Of a stretch of 5,503 nucleotides of DNA, positions 1 through 5,411 are shown one piece after another. Each line of letters opens with the position of its first letter. Within the stretch, counting starts at the first letter, position 1. The stretch is from Anaerolineae bacterium (GTDB taxonomy: Bacteria > Chloroflexota > Anaerolineae > B4-G1 > DUEL01): contig JAOZPF010000090.1 in the NCBI GenBank assembly GCA_029932895.1, positions 4,462 to 9,964 on the forward strand, in the 5' to 3' direction. The notes below the pieces were generated by a model. It ran no database searches and was not told the DNA's origin. It saw only the letters and a program-made list of their open reading frames with translations. Position numbers and translations under genes: made by a program.

Positions 1-218
1 GACCGTATCGCGTTCAGGACGGTCTCCATCCCGTGCAGCGCGTCCGGGTTCACGAGCTGGGTGCGCATCAGGGTGCCCTCGAAGCCGGACATTGCCAAAA
101 AGATCAGGCCGACCACAGCAAAGCGCAGGGTCCATTTCTCCAACCATCCAACCCAGGTTGCAAGGGTATGATGATTATTGTATGGTAACTGCACGGACTG
201 TCTCTTTGTCCAACACAT
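1..218 (-). CDS. Partial heme-copper oxidase subunit I-like membrane protein (N-terminus, runs off left edge)
   Basis: Only the first 72 codons are present; the frame is open to the left edge of the window. From residue 25 the reading is membrane-protein-like: a basic/aromatic lead-in (WLEKWTLRF), one hydrophobic segment at about residues 33-51, then LMRTQLVNPDAL. This resembles the start of heme-copper oxidase subunit I, where TM1 is followed by an LMRxQL..P stretch before the heme-ligand helix. The heme ligands themselves would lie outside the window. It sits 47 bases after the DUF438 gene on the same strand, so it is probably the third gene of that operon. The start is uncertain. ATG at 218 is the first in-frame ATG, but a near-perfect Shine-Dalgarno lies 22 bases upstream of it, which is too far. 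The first 24 residues look unlike the family, and a TTG at 143 would begin right at the conserved part. The family call is from recalled sequence resemblance only. Confidence 0.6.
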   Translation of the reverse strand, partial: MCWTKRQSVQLPYNNHHTLATWVGWLEKWTLRFAVVGLIFLAMSGFEGTLMRTQLVNPDALHGMETVLNAIR

Positions 219-237
219 TGAGGGATATCTGTATAGG

Positions 238-247
238 TCACCTCCTT
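238..247 (-). promoter_or_regulatory. Strong Shine-Dalgarno sequence without a well-placed start codon
   Basis: The minus strand reads AAGGAGGTGA, a near-perfect anti-16S match, 19 bases downstream of the DUF438 stop codon. The first in-frame ATG of the following membrane-protein gene begins 22 bases after AAGGAGG, whereas 5-9 bases is usual. No ATG, GTG or TTG in that gene's frame lies at the normal distance; an AUA is the only start-like triplet there. The site probably serves the downstream gene, so either the start is unusual, the spacing is bridged by RNA structure, or the 5' end has been altered. Confidence 0.5.
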
Positions 248-265
248 GTCGTTATGGCTGACCTT

Positions 266-1513
266 TTATCTCTCGTCCAGCAGCCGTCGTTCCCCTTTCA
301 GGGCGCGGATGTGGGTGACGTCTTGGGTCACTTCCAGCGTGCCCTGGTACTCTCCATGCGCGTCCCGCATGGCAAAGTAGCGGATGTGGATGAGCCGGTC
401 CTCCATTTGAATCCAGAACTCGGCCTCCTGGCGATTCCCGGCACGAAAGTCATCCAGGATGTGCTGCACCTTGTCGATGCTGGCTGGCGGGTGGCACTTT
501 TGCACCTGGCGCCCGATGATGGCAGGCGAGCGGGCAAAGATTCGCTCTCTGGTCTGGGAGAAAAAACGGACGGTGTCGTTCTTGTCCACATAGGTTATGT
601 CGATAGGCAGGTGGGTCAGCAGCATATTGACCTCCTGCGGGGCGAGCGTGCCGGTGTCCAGGTGAAGCAGCCCCGCCGCCGATGTGGTGGGCTCTGTGGT
701 TCCCTGGGTTATGCTCAGGGCTGCTTCCAGGGCAGTGTCGCGGGGCGGCCATTGGTCGCCCGGCGTCACATAACAGTAGCCCATCGCGGGGCTTTGCGTG
801 CGCACCTGCCACCATTCCTCGCCGCTCAGTTTCTCCAGCGCGGTGGGGTAGAGGATTTTTTCCTCTTTGTAGAACATCTCGCGGATGGCAGTCGCCAACG
901 GCTCAAAAGTCTCGGCAACCCTGGAGGCGAAGGCGGCGTGGTCATCGCCTGGTCCCGCGCTCAGCAACGCGTCGAGCGATTTCCATCCGCCACGGACGTC
1001 GTCGTGGATGGCCCACATCACCGCCGAAGGGCCGCTGAAGCCGTGCTTTTCCAGGTAGGGGAACAGGATGTTCTCCTCGCGCAGGTAGTGCTTTTCGTAC
1101 TCGCCTAGTTCCTGTAGATGCGCCCGTGCCTGTTCCAAATGCTCTGCGTCTGGTGTCTCTTGGAGTCTCTTCAGTGTTTCCTCGAGCGCATCCAGTACGC
1201 GCTTGGCGGCCCCGTTCTCGGCTAGAAACGTATAGACCGGATGACCGGGAACGGTGTCTGGTTTCTCCTGTGCTTCCAGTGACTCGCGAAAGACAGCGAC
1301 GTGGACGTCGCATAGATGCTTGATCTCTTCCGCCGGCATACCCTCCTCGATCAACTCCTGCTCGATCGTGGCGATGTCCATTGCGCCCACGTCCTGCAAC
1401 AACGCGGCGAACTCTCCCTTGACCTCATCTATGCTCCGCCCCTCGTGTAACTGGCGTAGCACTCGTTTCAGCGCTTCTTTGCGTCTCGTTTGATTGTCTA
1501 TGTATTCACTCAT
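266..1513 (-). CDS. DUF438 / hemerythrin (HHE) / PAS domain protein
   Basis: A complete 415-residue, probably soluble protein with three domains in the order usual for DUF438 proteins. Residues about 10-80 are the DUF438 helical domain, with the conserved CDVHVAVF stretch at 68-75. Residues about 90-235 form a hemerythrin-like four-helix bundle. Visible candidate di-iron ligands are H91, H142 and E146 (HxxxE), H170, and E217. M213 sits where di-iron proteins such as YtfE have another His. Residues about 295-405 are a PAS domain with a KCHPP motif at 339-343 and the family-typical ending GTLEVTQDVTHIRALKGERRLLDE. Hemerythrin-like domains bind O2 or react with NO, and YtfE is tied to repair of iron centres after NO stress. 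A gas- or redox-sensing or protective role is therefore inferred. There is no kinase or DNA-binding output domain, so it may act on a partner protein. The ATG is well supported: AGGAGG lies 4 bases upstream, inside the preceding oxidase-like gene, and the two genes overlap by 8 bases, suggesting coupled translation. Confidence 0.92.
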   Translation of the reverse strand: MSEYIDNQTRRKEALKRVLRQLHEGRSIDEVKGEFAALLQDVGAMDIATIEQELIEEGMPAEEIKHLCDVHVAVFRESLEAQEKPDTVPGHPVYTFLAENGAAKRVLDALEETLKRLQETPDAEHLEQARAHLQELGEYEKHYLREENILFPYLEKHGFSGPSAVMWAIHDDVRGGWKSLDALLSAGPGDDHAAFASRVAETFEPLATAIREMFYKEEKILYPTALEKLSGEEWWQVRTQSPAMGYCYVTPGDQWPPRDTALEAALSITQGTTEPTTSAAGLLHLDTGTLAPQEVNMLLTHLPIDITYVDKNDTVRFFSQTRERIFARSPAIIGRQVQKCHPPASIDKVQHILDDFRAGNRQEAEFWIQMEDRLIHIRYFAMRDAHGEYQGTLEVTQDVTHIRALKGERRLLDER

Positions 1514-2843
1514 ACTTCCTCCTGTCGTACAACCTTCCTACCGCAACTCCCACAAAAACCGCCAGCGCCAGCAAGAATACCGCGATGCCCACGTCGAGGA
1601 ACGGCAGTGGCCATGTGACCTCCTGGCCTGGCTGGTGGAACATGTAGAACTGGGCCATAACAAAAGCCAGGGTGGAGCCGACCAGCACGGACCAGCCGAC
1701 GAGCAGGCGCAACCAGCCCCGCACCTGTAGCCGGTCCATCACAAGCAAGAGCGCGATCACTGCCGAGAGAGTCGCCAGGACGTGCCAGTGCCCGACGGCG
1801 ATGGTCCGTTCCACCTCCAGGAAAGCCGGCTGCCGATAGGTCTCTAGGTTCATCGCCACATAGACCCCCGGCGTGGTGACGACGACGTTGACAAAAAGCA
1901 GTTCAAAGAGAAGGCCAAAGCGGACCGGGTCACGCAAGATCGCGCCGAGGCCGGAGCGGGATGGCGCCCTTTCGTGGATCAGTCGGGCAAGGCCGTAGAA
2001 GGCGACGATAAAGGCGGGCAGCAATAGAAAGGCCGAGCCGATGTTGATGACCTTGTGTGCCTCGTCCCACACCATCACGCTCCAGGTGGACAGGCTCACC
2101 ACTGTTGCGCCGACGATAGTCAACCACATCGTCGTCCGCTGCAATCGCCCCCGCAGCCCGAACGTCCGCGCGATGATGAGCAGCAGGGTGATGTCGATCA
2201 GCGTCAGCATGATGTGGAGATGGGCGATGATAGCCCGTTGGCCCAGGACGTGCTCCTGGCGGAGGGCGCTCTCTGCCAGAAAAGCGTCAAAGCCGTTGCC
2301 AAAATAGGCTCCCGCTGTCCCGCCGATGGTCGCCGAGATGAGCGTATAGAGCACCGTCAACCAGAGAGCCAGCCGCTCGACGGAAAAGCTCGTGCCGCGC
2401 CGCCAGGGAAAGAGGCTGATACAGAGCAGGACGCCGGCGTAAAATACCAGGCTCAGTCCGACGAGGAGGAGGCCGTGGGCGACCCAGCTCCCGCCGAGGT
2501 AGGCAAAGCCCAGGCCGCCGACACTGGTCAGCAGATATCCTGCTGTGATTGTCGGGCGGATGATGCGCGGGAATCGGTCCTCGAGGGGCCATAGATCGAG
2601 GATGAGATAAGTCAGGGCGGCGACAAAGGGGACCGCGAGAGCGTGATAGAGCATGATAATGCGGCCCACGCGCCCCATCTCGCCCAACCCCAGGCGGGCC
2701 GCGAGTTCGAGCCCGGAGAGAGGGCCGGAGCCAGAGAGGGGACTGAGCAGCGCTACCAGCAGCGTCTCCCAAGCGGTGACGATCAGTAGCAGCCCCTTGG
2801 TGGAGGCAAATGATTTGTAGAGCCGTCGCGCCAAAGCAGTCAC
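1506..2843 (-). CDS. Divergent heme-copper oxidase / nitric oxide reductase subunit I-like 12-TM protein
   Basis: An integral membrane protein of 445 residues from the chosen GTG start, close to the length of NorB. I count about twelve hydrophobic helices, the number in heme-copper oxidase subunit I. Histidines fall where that fold carries ligands: H67 in TM2 (low-spin heme position), H208 and H210 in TM6 (AHLHIM), and H352 and H354 in TM10 (GHWHVL, compare HFHYVL of oxidases). The spacing from the TM2 His to the TM10 pair (285/287) is about that recalled for NorB. TM7 lacks the usual His-His pair and ends in VWDEAH (H263). TM6 has no Tyr at the crosslink position and no NorB-type Glu after its His residues. 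The binuclear site must therefore be altered or absent. It is the first gene of an operon with the DUF438-hemerythrin protein, which points to O2 or NO chemistry. The start is GTG 2843 because GAGGAGGG lies 7 bases before it; the longer reading from ATG 2897 adds 18 polar residues and has no such site. Superfamily membership is likely; the exact reaction is unknown. Confidence 0.72.
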   Translation of the reverse strand: MTALARRLYKSFASTKGLLLIVTAWETLLVALLSPLSGSGPLSGLELAARLGLGEMGRVGRIIMLYHALAVPFVAALTYLILDLWPLEDRFPRIIRPTITAGYLLTSVGGLGFAYLGGSWVAHGLLLVGLSLVFYAGVLLCISLFPWRRGTSFSVERLALWLTVLYTLISATIGGTAGAYFGNGFDAFLAESALRQEHVLGQRAIIAHLHIMLTLIDITLLLIIARTFGLRGRLQRTTMWLTIVGATVVSLSTWSVMVWDEAHKVINIGSAFLLLPAFIVAFYGLARLIHERAPSRSGLGAILRDPVRFGLLFELLFVNVVVTTPGVYVAMNLETYRQPAFLEVERTIAVGHWHVLATLSAVIALLLVMDRLQVRGWLRLLVGWSVLVGSTLAFVMAQFYMFHQPGQEVTWPLPFLDVGIAVFLLALAVFVGVAVGRLYDRRKYE

Positions 2844-2850
2844 TGTGTTA

Positions 2851-2858
2851 CCCTCCTC
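2851..2858 (-). promoter_or_regulatory. Ribosome binding site that fixes the GTG start of the oxidase-like gene
   Basis: The minus strand reads GAGGAGGG, followed by a 7-base spacer (TAACACA) and GTG at 2843. This ideal arrangement favours the GTG over the in-frame ATG at 2897, which sits inside a palindrome that may be a regulatory site. Confidence 0.75.
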
Positions 2859-2887
2859 ACCTTGACGTTGCAGATTTCCACTGTGCT

Positions 2888-2901
2888 CGGGATGCATCTC
2901 G
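2888..2901. promoter_or_regulatory. Operator-like palindrome upstream of the oxidase-like gene
   Basis: GATGCATC at 2891-2898 is a perfect 8-bp palindrome and extends to an imperfect 14-bp one (CGGGATGCATCTCG) with a single mismatched pair. It lies 45 bases before the GTG start and just downstream of a weak promoter-like pair, a usual place for a repressor site. The core AGATGCAT resembles a half-site of the NO-sensing repressor NsrR (AAGATGCATTT in enterobacteria). A second correctly spaced half-site is not present, so the identity is speculative. Confidence 0.25.
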
Positions 2902-2902
2902 C

Positions 2903-2931
2903 ATATTTCTACCCGCAGACGGTCTCCTCAA
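2903..2931 (-). promoter_or_regulatory. Possible sigma-70-type promoter for the oxidase-like/DUF438 operon
   Basis: On the minus strand TTGAGG (2931-2926; 4 of 6 to the -35 consensus) is followed after 17 bases by AAATAT (2908-2903; 3 of 6 to the -10 consensus), with an overlapping TAGAAA. The spacing is right and it sits about 60 bases before the start codon, but the hexamers are weak and the phylum's promoter consensus is unknown. Confidence 0.22.
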
Positions 2932-2954
2932 AACAGGCAGCAGCCAAAGCTGCC
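2930..2954 (-). terminator. Candidate intrinsic terminator or leader attenuator hairpin
   Basis: Read on the minus strand, a perfect 6-bp stem GGCAGC/GCTGCC with a 7-base loop (TTTGGCT) is followed immediately by TGTTTT. This is the layout of a short intrinsic terminator. It could end read-through from the glycosyltransferase gene about 350 bases upstream. If the operon promoter lies further upstream, it could instead act as an attenuator in the leader. The stem is short and the T tract is interrupted, so the call is tentative. A second stem lies just upstream at 2960-2984 (CTCCC/GGGAG enclosing GCCG/CGGC). Confidence 0.35.
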
Positions 2955-3290
2955 ACCGGCTCCCCCCGCCGCTACGGCAGGGAGACGAGGGCGGAATGGC
3001 TCTTGCTTCATTGTCGGGTGGTCCCCCTCGATCGTGTTATTCTGGAGGTGCGTCACACCTCTCTGGCCTACCAACACAGGTGGGGGAGATTACCCGACGC
3101 CAGTCTAGCAAAAAAAGAGCTATCTGTCTACGACAAAAGTCGCATGGGGGGTGGGGGAGTATGTCGCCGGGTTTGTTTCTGCTTGGGCGCTGACCACGCG
3201 ATATTCCGCTTGCCGTTCTGGACCGCTGGGGGCTAGGCCGCCCGGTGTTGGTTGTGGTCGCTCGGCGCGCCACGGGGAACCACCGCTGCC

Positions 3291-3310
3291 CTGATTCAGA
3301 TGCGAATCAG
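3291..3310 (-). terminator. Inverted repeat spanning the glycosyltransferase stop codon
   Basis: CTGATTC (3291-3297) and GAATCAG (3304-3310) form a perfect 7-bp stem with a 6-base loop. The TGA stop (3309-3307) lies within one arm. The position at the end of the operon suggests transcript-end structure, but no T run follows on the minus strand, so it is not a classical intrinsic terminator. It may protect the mRNA 3' end or may be coincidental. Confidence 0.35.
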
Positions 3311-4434
3311 CCCAATGCAGCCTGGTAGGCGGCGAACGTCTCCTGGGCGCACGCCGCCCAGGAGAAGCGGGCGGCCTGGGCCAGCGCCCTGCTGCTCATC
3401 TCGGCGCGAAAGTCGGGGTCCTGGGCCAGTTGGATGACCGCGCCAGCCATCCCCTCCGCATCATCGGGAGAGGCCAGCACGCCGGCGTTGCCGACGACTT
3501 CGGGGATTGATGCGGCGTCGCTGCCCACTACCGGCGTCCCGCAGGCCATTGCCTCCAGAGGGGGCAGGCCGAATCCCTCGTAGCGGGAGGGAAAGAGGAA
3601 TACGCTCGCCCCACGGTAGAGGGCGGGCTTGTCCTGTTCCGCCACCGCGCCGATGAACCGCACCCAGTCCGGCTCAAGCCCCAGTGATGTGGCCTGGAGG
3701 CGAGGGTCGGGGGCAAAGGATGTGTCCCGTTCCGGCAGGCGGCCCGCCACCACCAGCGGACAGTCCGCGCCTAGCACCTTCCCCGCCCACTTGTAGGCCC
3801 GCAGACCGGTCGCGACGTTCTTGCGCACGTCAAAGCCACCTAGGTAGAGAGTGTAGCGGTCAGGGAGGCCGTAGCGAGCACGGACCTCCTCGTCATCGGG
3901 GGCTGGGGTGGGGCGGTACCGTTCCTCTGCCGCCAGGTAGACGACGCGCACGCGCTCTGGCTCTACGTCCAGATGGGCCAGGATGTCCCGGCGGGAGGAG
4001 TGCGAGTCGGTGAGAATGAGGGCGGCGCTGGCGGCGGCCGCGGCTACTAGAGCGGTGTAGGCCCGGACCAGTGGGCCACCGCGGTACTCGCGCAGCAGCA
4101 GCGGGATGAGGTCGTGGATGGTGACGACGGTGGGGATGGAGGGGAGCAGCGGTGGAGCCCAGTAGGGGACGTGGGCGACGTCGGCGGCGAGGTAGCGACC
4201 GGCGCGGGGAAAGGCTATCTGTTCGAACCACACCTTTTTCAGGCCGCCGCCCTCGGAGATAGGGCGGGGCGGATCCTGGGGCCCAAGCTCGGAAAAGCCG
4301 AAACCACTGGAGAGAACCAGCGCGACCTCGGCCTCTGGCGTGGCGGCGGTCAGGTGCTCCACCAGCCGCCGCGTGTACTGACCGCTGCCGGTTGTGGGAT
4401 GGCCCCAGAACCAGGCGTTGATGGCGACGCGCAT
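3307..4434 (-). CDS. GT4-family glycosyltransferase (GT-B fold)
   Basis: A 375-residue glycosyltransferase of the retaining GT4 family, expected to move a sugar from a nucleotide donor to a growing glycan or lipid-linked acceptor at the cytoplasmic face. The N-terminal Rossmann half carries the glycine-rich GSGQYTRRL loop (residues 16-24), HVPYWAPPLLP (88-98) and TIHDLIP (105-111). The C-terminal half carries the donor-site YLGGFDVRKN (197-206) and the signature FPSRYEGFGLPPLEAMACGTPVV (281-303). The last holds the EX7E pair E286 and E294, followed by the usual SIPEVVGNAG (309-318). The organisation resembles mannosyl- or rhamnosyltransferases of polysaccharide clusters, but donor and acceptor cannot be read from sequence. 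No signal peptide or TM helix is evident. The start at ATG 4434 is preferred over one 36 bases upstream because MRVAINAWFWG is the typical first strand and it overlaps the galE stop in a TGATG junction, with GAGG a few bases before. It is the last gene of the sugar operon. Confidence 0.93.
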   Translation of the reverse strand: MRVAINAWFWGHPTTGSGQYTRRLVEHLTAATPEAEVALVLSSGFGFSELGPQDPPRPISEGGGLKKVWFEQIAFPRAGRYLAADVAHVPYWAPPLLPSIPTVVTIHDLIPLLLREYRGGPLVRAYTALVAAAAASAALILTDSHSSRRDILAHLDVEPERVRVVYLAAEERYRPTPAPDDEEVRARYGLPDRYTLYLGGFDVRKNVATGLRAYKWAGKVLGADCPLVVAGRLPERDTSFAPDPRLQATSLGLEPDWVRFIGAVAEQDKPALYRGASVFLFPSRYEGFGLPPLEAMACGTPVVGSDAASIPEVVGNAGVLASPDDAEGMAGAVIQLAQDPDFRAEMSSRALAQAARFSWAACAQETFAAYQAALG

Positions 4435-5411
4435 CAGTCCTCGTATCCTTCGGGGTGGGTTCGGTGCCACTCCCAGGCGCTGGCGATGATCTCTTCCAGA
4501 TCATGGTGGCGTGGTTCCCACCCCAGGTCGTGCCGGGCGCGGGAGGCGTCGGCGACCAGCGCGGGCGCGTCGCCGGGCCGGCGAGGGGCGATCTCGGTTG
4601 GGATGGGGTGCCCCGTCACCTGCCGGGCGGTCTCTAGCACCTGGAGGTTGGAGTACCCCGCCCCGTTGCCCAGGTTATAGACCATCTCTGCCCGTTCCGC
4701 CAGCGCCTCCAACGCCAGCAGATGGGCCGAGGCGAGGTCGAGGATGTGAACATAGTCCCGGATGTTGGTGCCGTCAGGGGTGGGATAGTCGTTGCCAAAA
4801 AGGGTAAAGTGGTCCCGCTGCCCCAGGGCGACGCGGAGGATGTTGGGGATGAGGTGGGTCTCTGGCTCGTGCGCCTCGCCGCGCTCTGGCGTGGCCCCGG
4901 CGGCGTTAAAGTAGCGCAACGCGGCGTACCGCAGACCGTGGACGCGGTGATACCAGCCCAGGATCTCTTCGATCATCAGCTTGGTCTGTCCGTACACACT
5001 GGCTGGCCCGATGGGGTCATCCTCCGTCAGCGGTGTGTCTTGTCCGGCATAGACGCCGGCGCTGGAGGAGAAGACAAAGCGGGGGACCCCGTGTGCAACG
5101 GCGGACTCGATCAGGTTGATGCTGCCGGAGACGTTGTTGCGGAAAAAGCGGCCCGGCTGGCGCATCGACGCGCCCGCCTCGATAAAGGCCGCAAAATGCA
5201 TCACGGCGTCAAAGCATCCCCCCGCCATTACCCGCTCCAGGGTAGGGTCGTCCAGGATGTCTCCCTGGATAAAGATGGCCTGTTCGGGGACAGCGCTCAG
5301 GTGGCCGTGGACGAGGTTGTCATAAACGGTGACGGCGTGCCCGGCTCGCAGCAGCTCGGCGGCGACGACGCTGCCGATATAGCCGGCGCCACCCGTGACT
5401 AGAACGTTCAT
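4434..5411 (-). CDS. galE: UDP-glucose 4-epimerase (GalE family, extended SDR)
   Basis: A cytoplasmic NAD-dependent epimerase of 325 residues (E. coli GalE is 338) that interconverts UDP-glucose and UDP-galactose, feeding galactose metabolism or glycan building. The N-terminus has the Rossmann motif TGGAGYIGS (6-14), acidic D31 in YDN for NAD ribose binding, GDILD (50-54) and HFAAFIEAG (72-80). The catalytic triad is visible: S117 in SSSAGVY (115-121), and Y140 and K144 in YGQTK. RYFNAAGA (166-173), DGTNIRDYVHILDLA (213-227), YNLGNGAGYSN (245-255) and RRPGDAP (277-283) complete the GalE pattern. L285 occupies the place of E. coli Y299, the residue that limits acceptance of N-acetylated sugars, so UDP-GlcNAc epimerisation cannot be judged from this position alone. 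The start ATG has GGGAGGGAG just upstream and overlaps the preceding stop in an ATGA junction. Its own stop overlaps the glycosyltransferase start, so translation is probably coupled and the epimerase likely supplies that pathway. Confidence 0.94.
   Translation of the reverse strand: MNVLVTGGAGYIGSVVAAELLRAGHAVTVYDNLVHGHLSAVPEQAIFIQGDILDDPTLERVMAGGCFDAVMHFAAFIEAGASMRQPGRFFRNNVSGSINLIESAVAHGVPRFVFSSSAGVYAGQDTPLTEDDPIGPASVYGQTKLMIEEILGWYHRVHGLRYAALRYFNAAGATPERGEAHEPETHLIPNILRVALGQRDHFTLFGNDYPTPDGTNIRDYVHILDLASAHLLALEALAERAEMVYNLGNGAGYSNLQVLETARQVTGHPIPTEIAPRRPGDAPALVADASRARHDLGWEPRHHDLEEIIASAWEWHRTHPEGYED

Larger units (their letters stand above)
2862..3290. other. Intergenic region between the sugar operon and the oxidase/DUF438 operon
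   Basis: About 430 bases without a credible gene. Short open frames exist on both strands, but their translations are rich in Arg, Pro, Ser and Cys, show no domain-like pattern and lack convincing ribosome binding sites. The stretch is patchier in composition than the flanking genes. It contains a 7-base A run (T on the minus strand) at 3110-3116, a G-rich tract (six G then five G, separated by T) at 3146-3157, and several short hairpins: CGAC/GTCG at 3131-3142, GAGGTG/CACCTC at 3045-3061, GCCG/CGGC at 2968-2978 and GGCAGC/GCTGCC at 2936-2954. It most likely holds the 3' end of the glycosyltransferase transcript and the promoter and leader of the oxidase-like operon. I did not recognise a known riboswitch or small RNA. 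Confidence 0.6.

Noticed and set aside
92..1108. 338-codon open frame on the plus strand
   Set aside because: It lies antisense to the well-supported DUF438-hemerythrin gene, whose domains and motifs are recognisable. The plus-strand translation has no domain pattern and no ribosome binding site, and is explained by the GC-rich codon bias of the real gene.
2844..2897. 18-residue N-terminal extension of the oxidase-like protein from ATG 2897
   Set aside because: No ribosome binding site precedes that ATG. The extension is polar and overlaps the palindrome and the strong GAGGAGGG site that correctly positions GTG 2843.
3108..3143. Possible second terminator: CGAC/GTCG hairpin and a run of seven T on the minus strand
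   Set aside because: The stem is only 4-5 bp and the T run begins 14 bases after it, so it does not have intrinsic terminator geometry. The T run falls within a weak TAGC/GCTA pairing, not after a stem.
3146..3157. G-rich tract that might form a G-quadruplex
   Set aside because: Only two adjacent G runs are present, with no further runs close by to make four strands in one molecule.
2810..3236. Two overlapping plus-strand open frames of 127 and 124 codons in the intergenic region
   Set aside because: The translations are rich in Ser, Arg, Pro and Cys without hydrophobic or domain patterning. They overlap each other in different frames, run over the oxidase-like gene's ribosome binding site, and lack credible ribosome binding sites of their own.
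3037..3273. 78-codon minus-strand open frame between the two operons
   Set aside because: Its composition is Arg/Pro/Thr-rich with a scattered Cys pair; no domain or start signal supports it.
4114..5402. Long plus-strand open frames (188 and 226 codons) opposite the glycosyltransferase and galE
   Set aside because: They are antisense shadows of two genes with clear catalytic motifs, and have no recognisable protein features.
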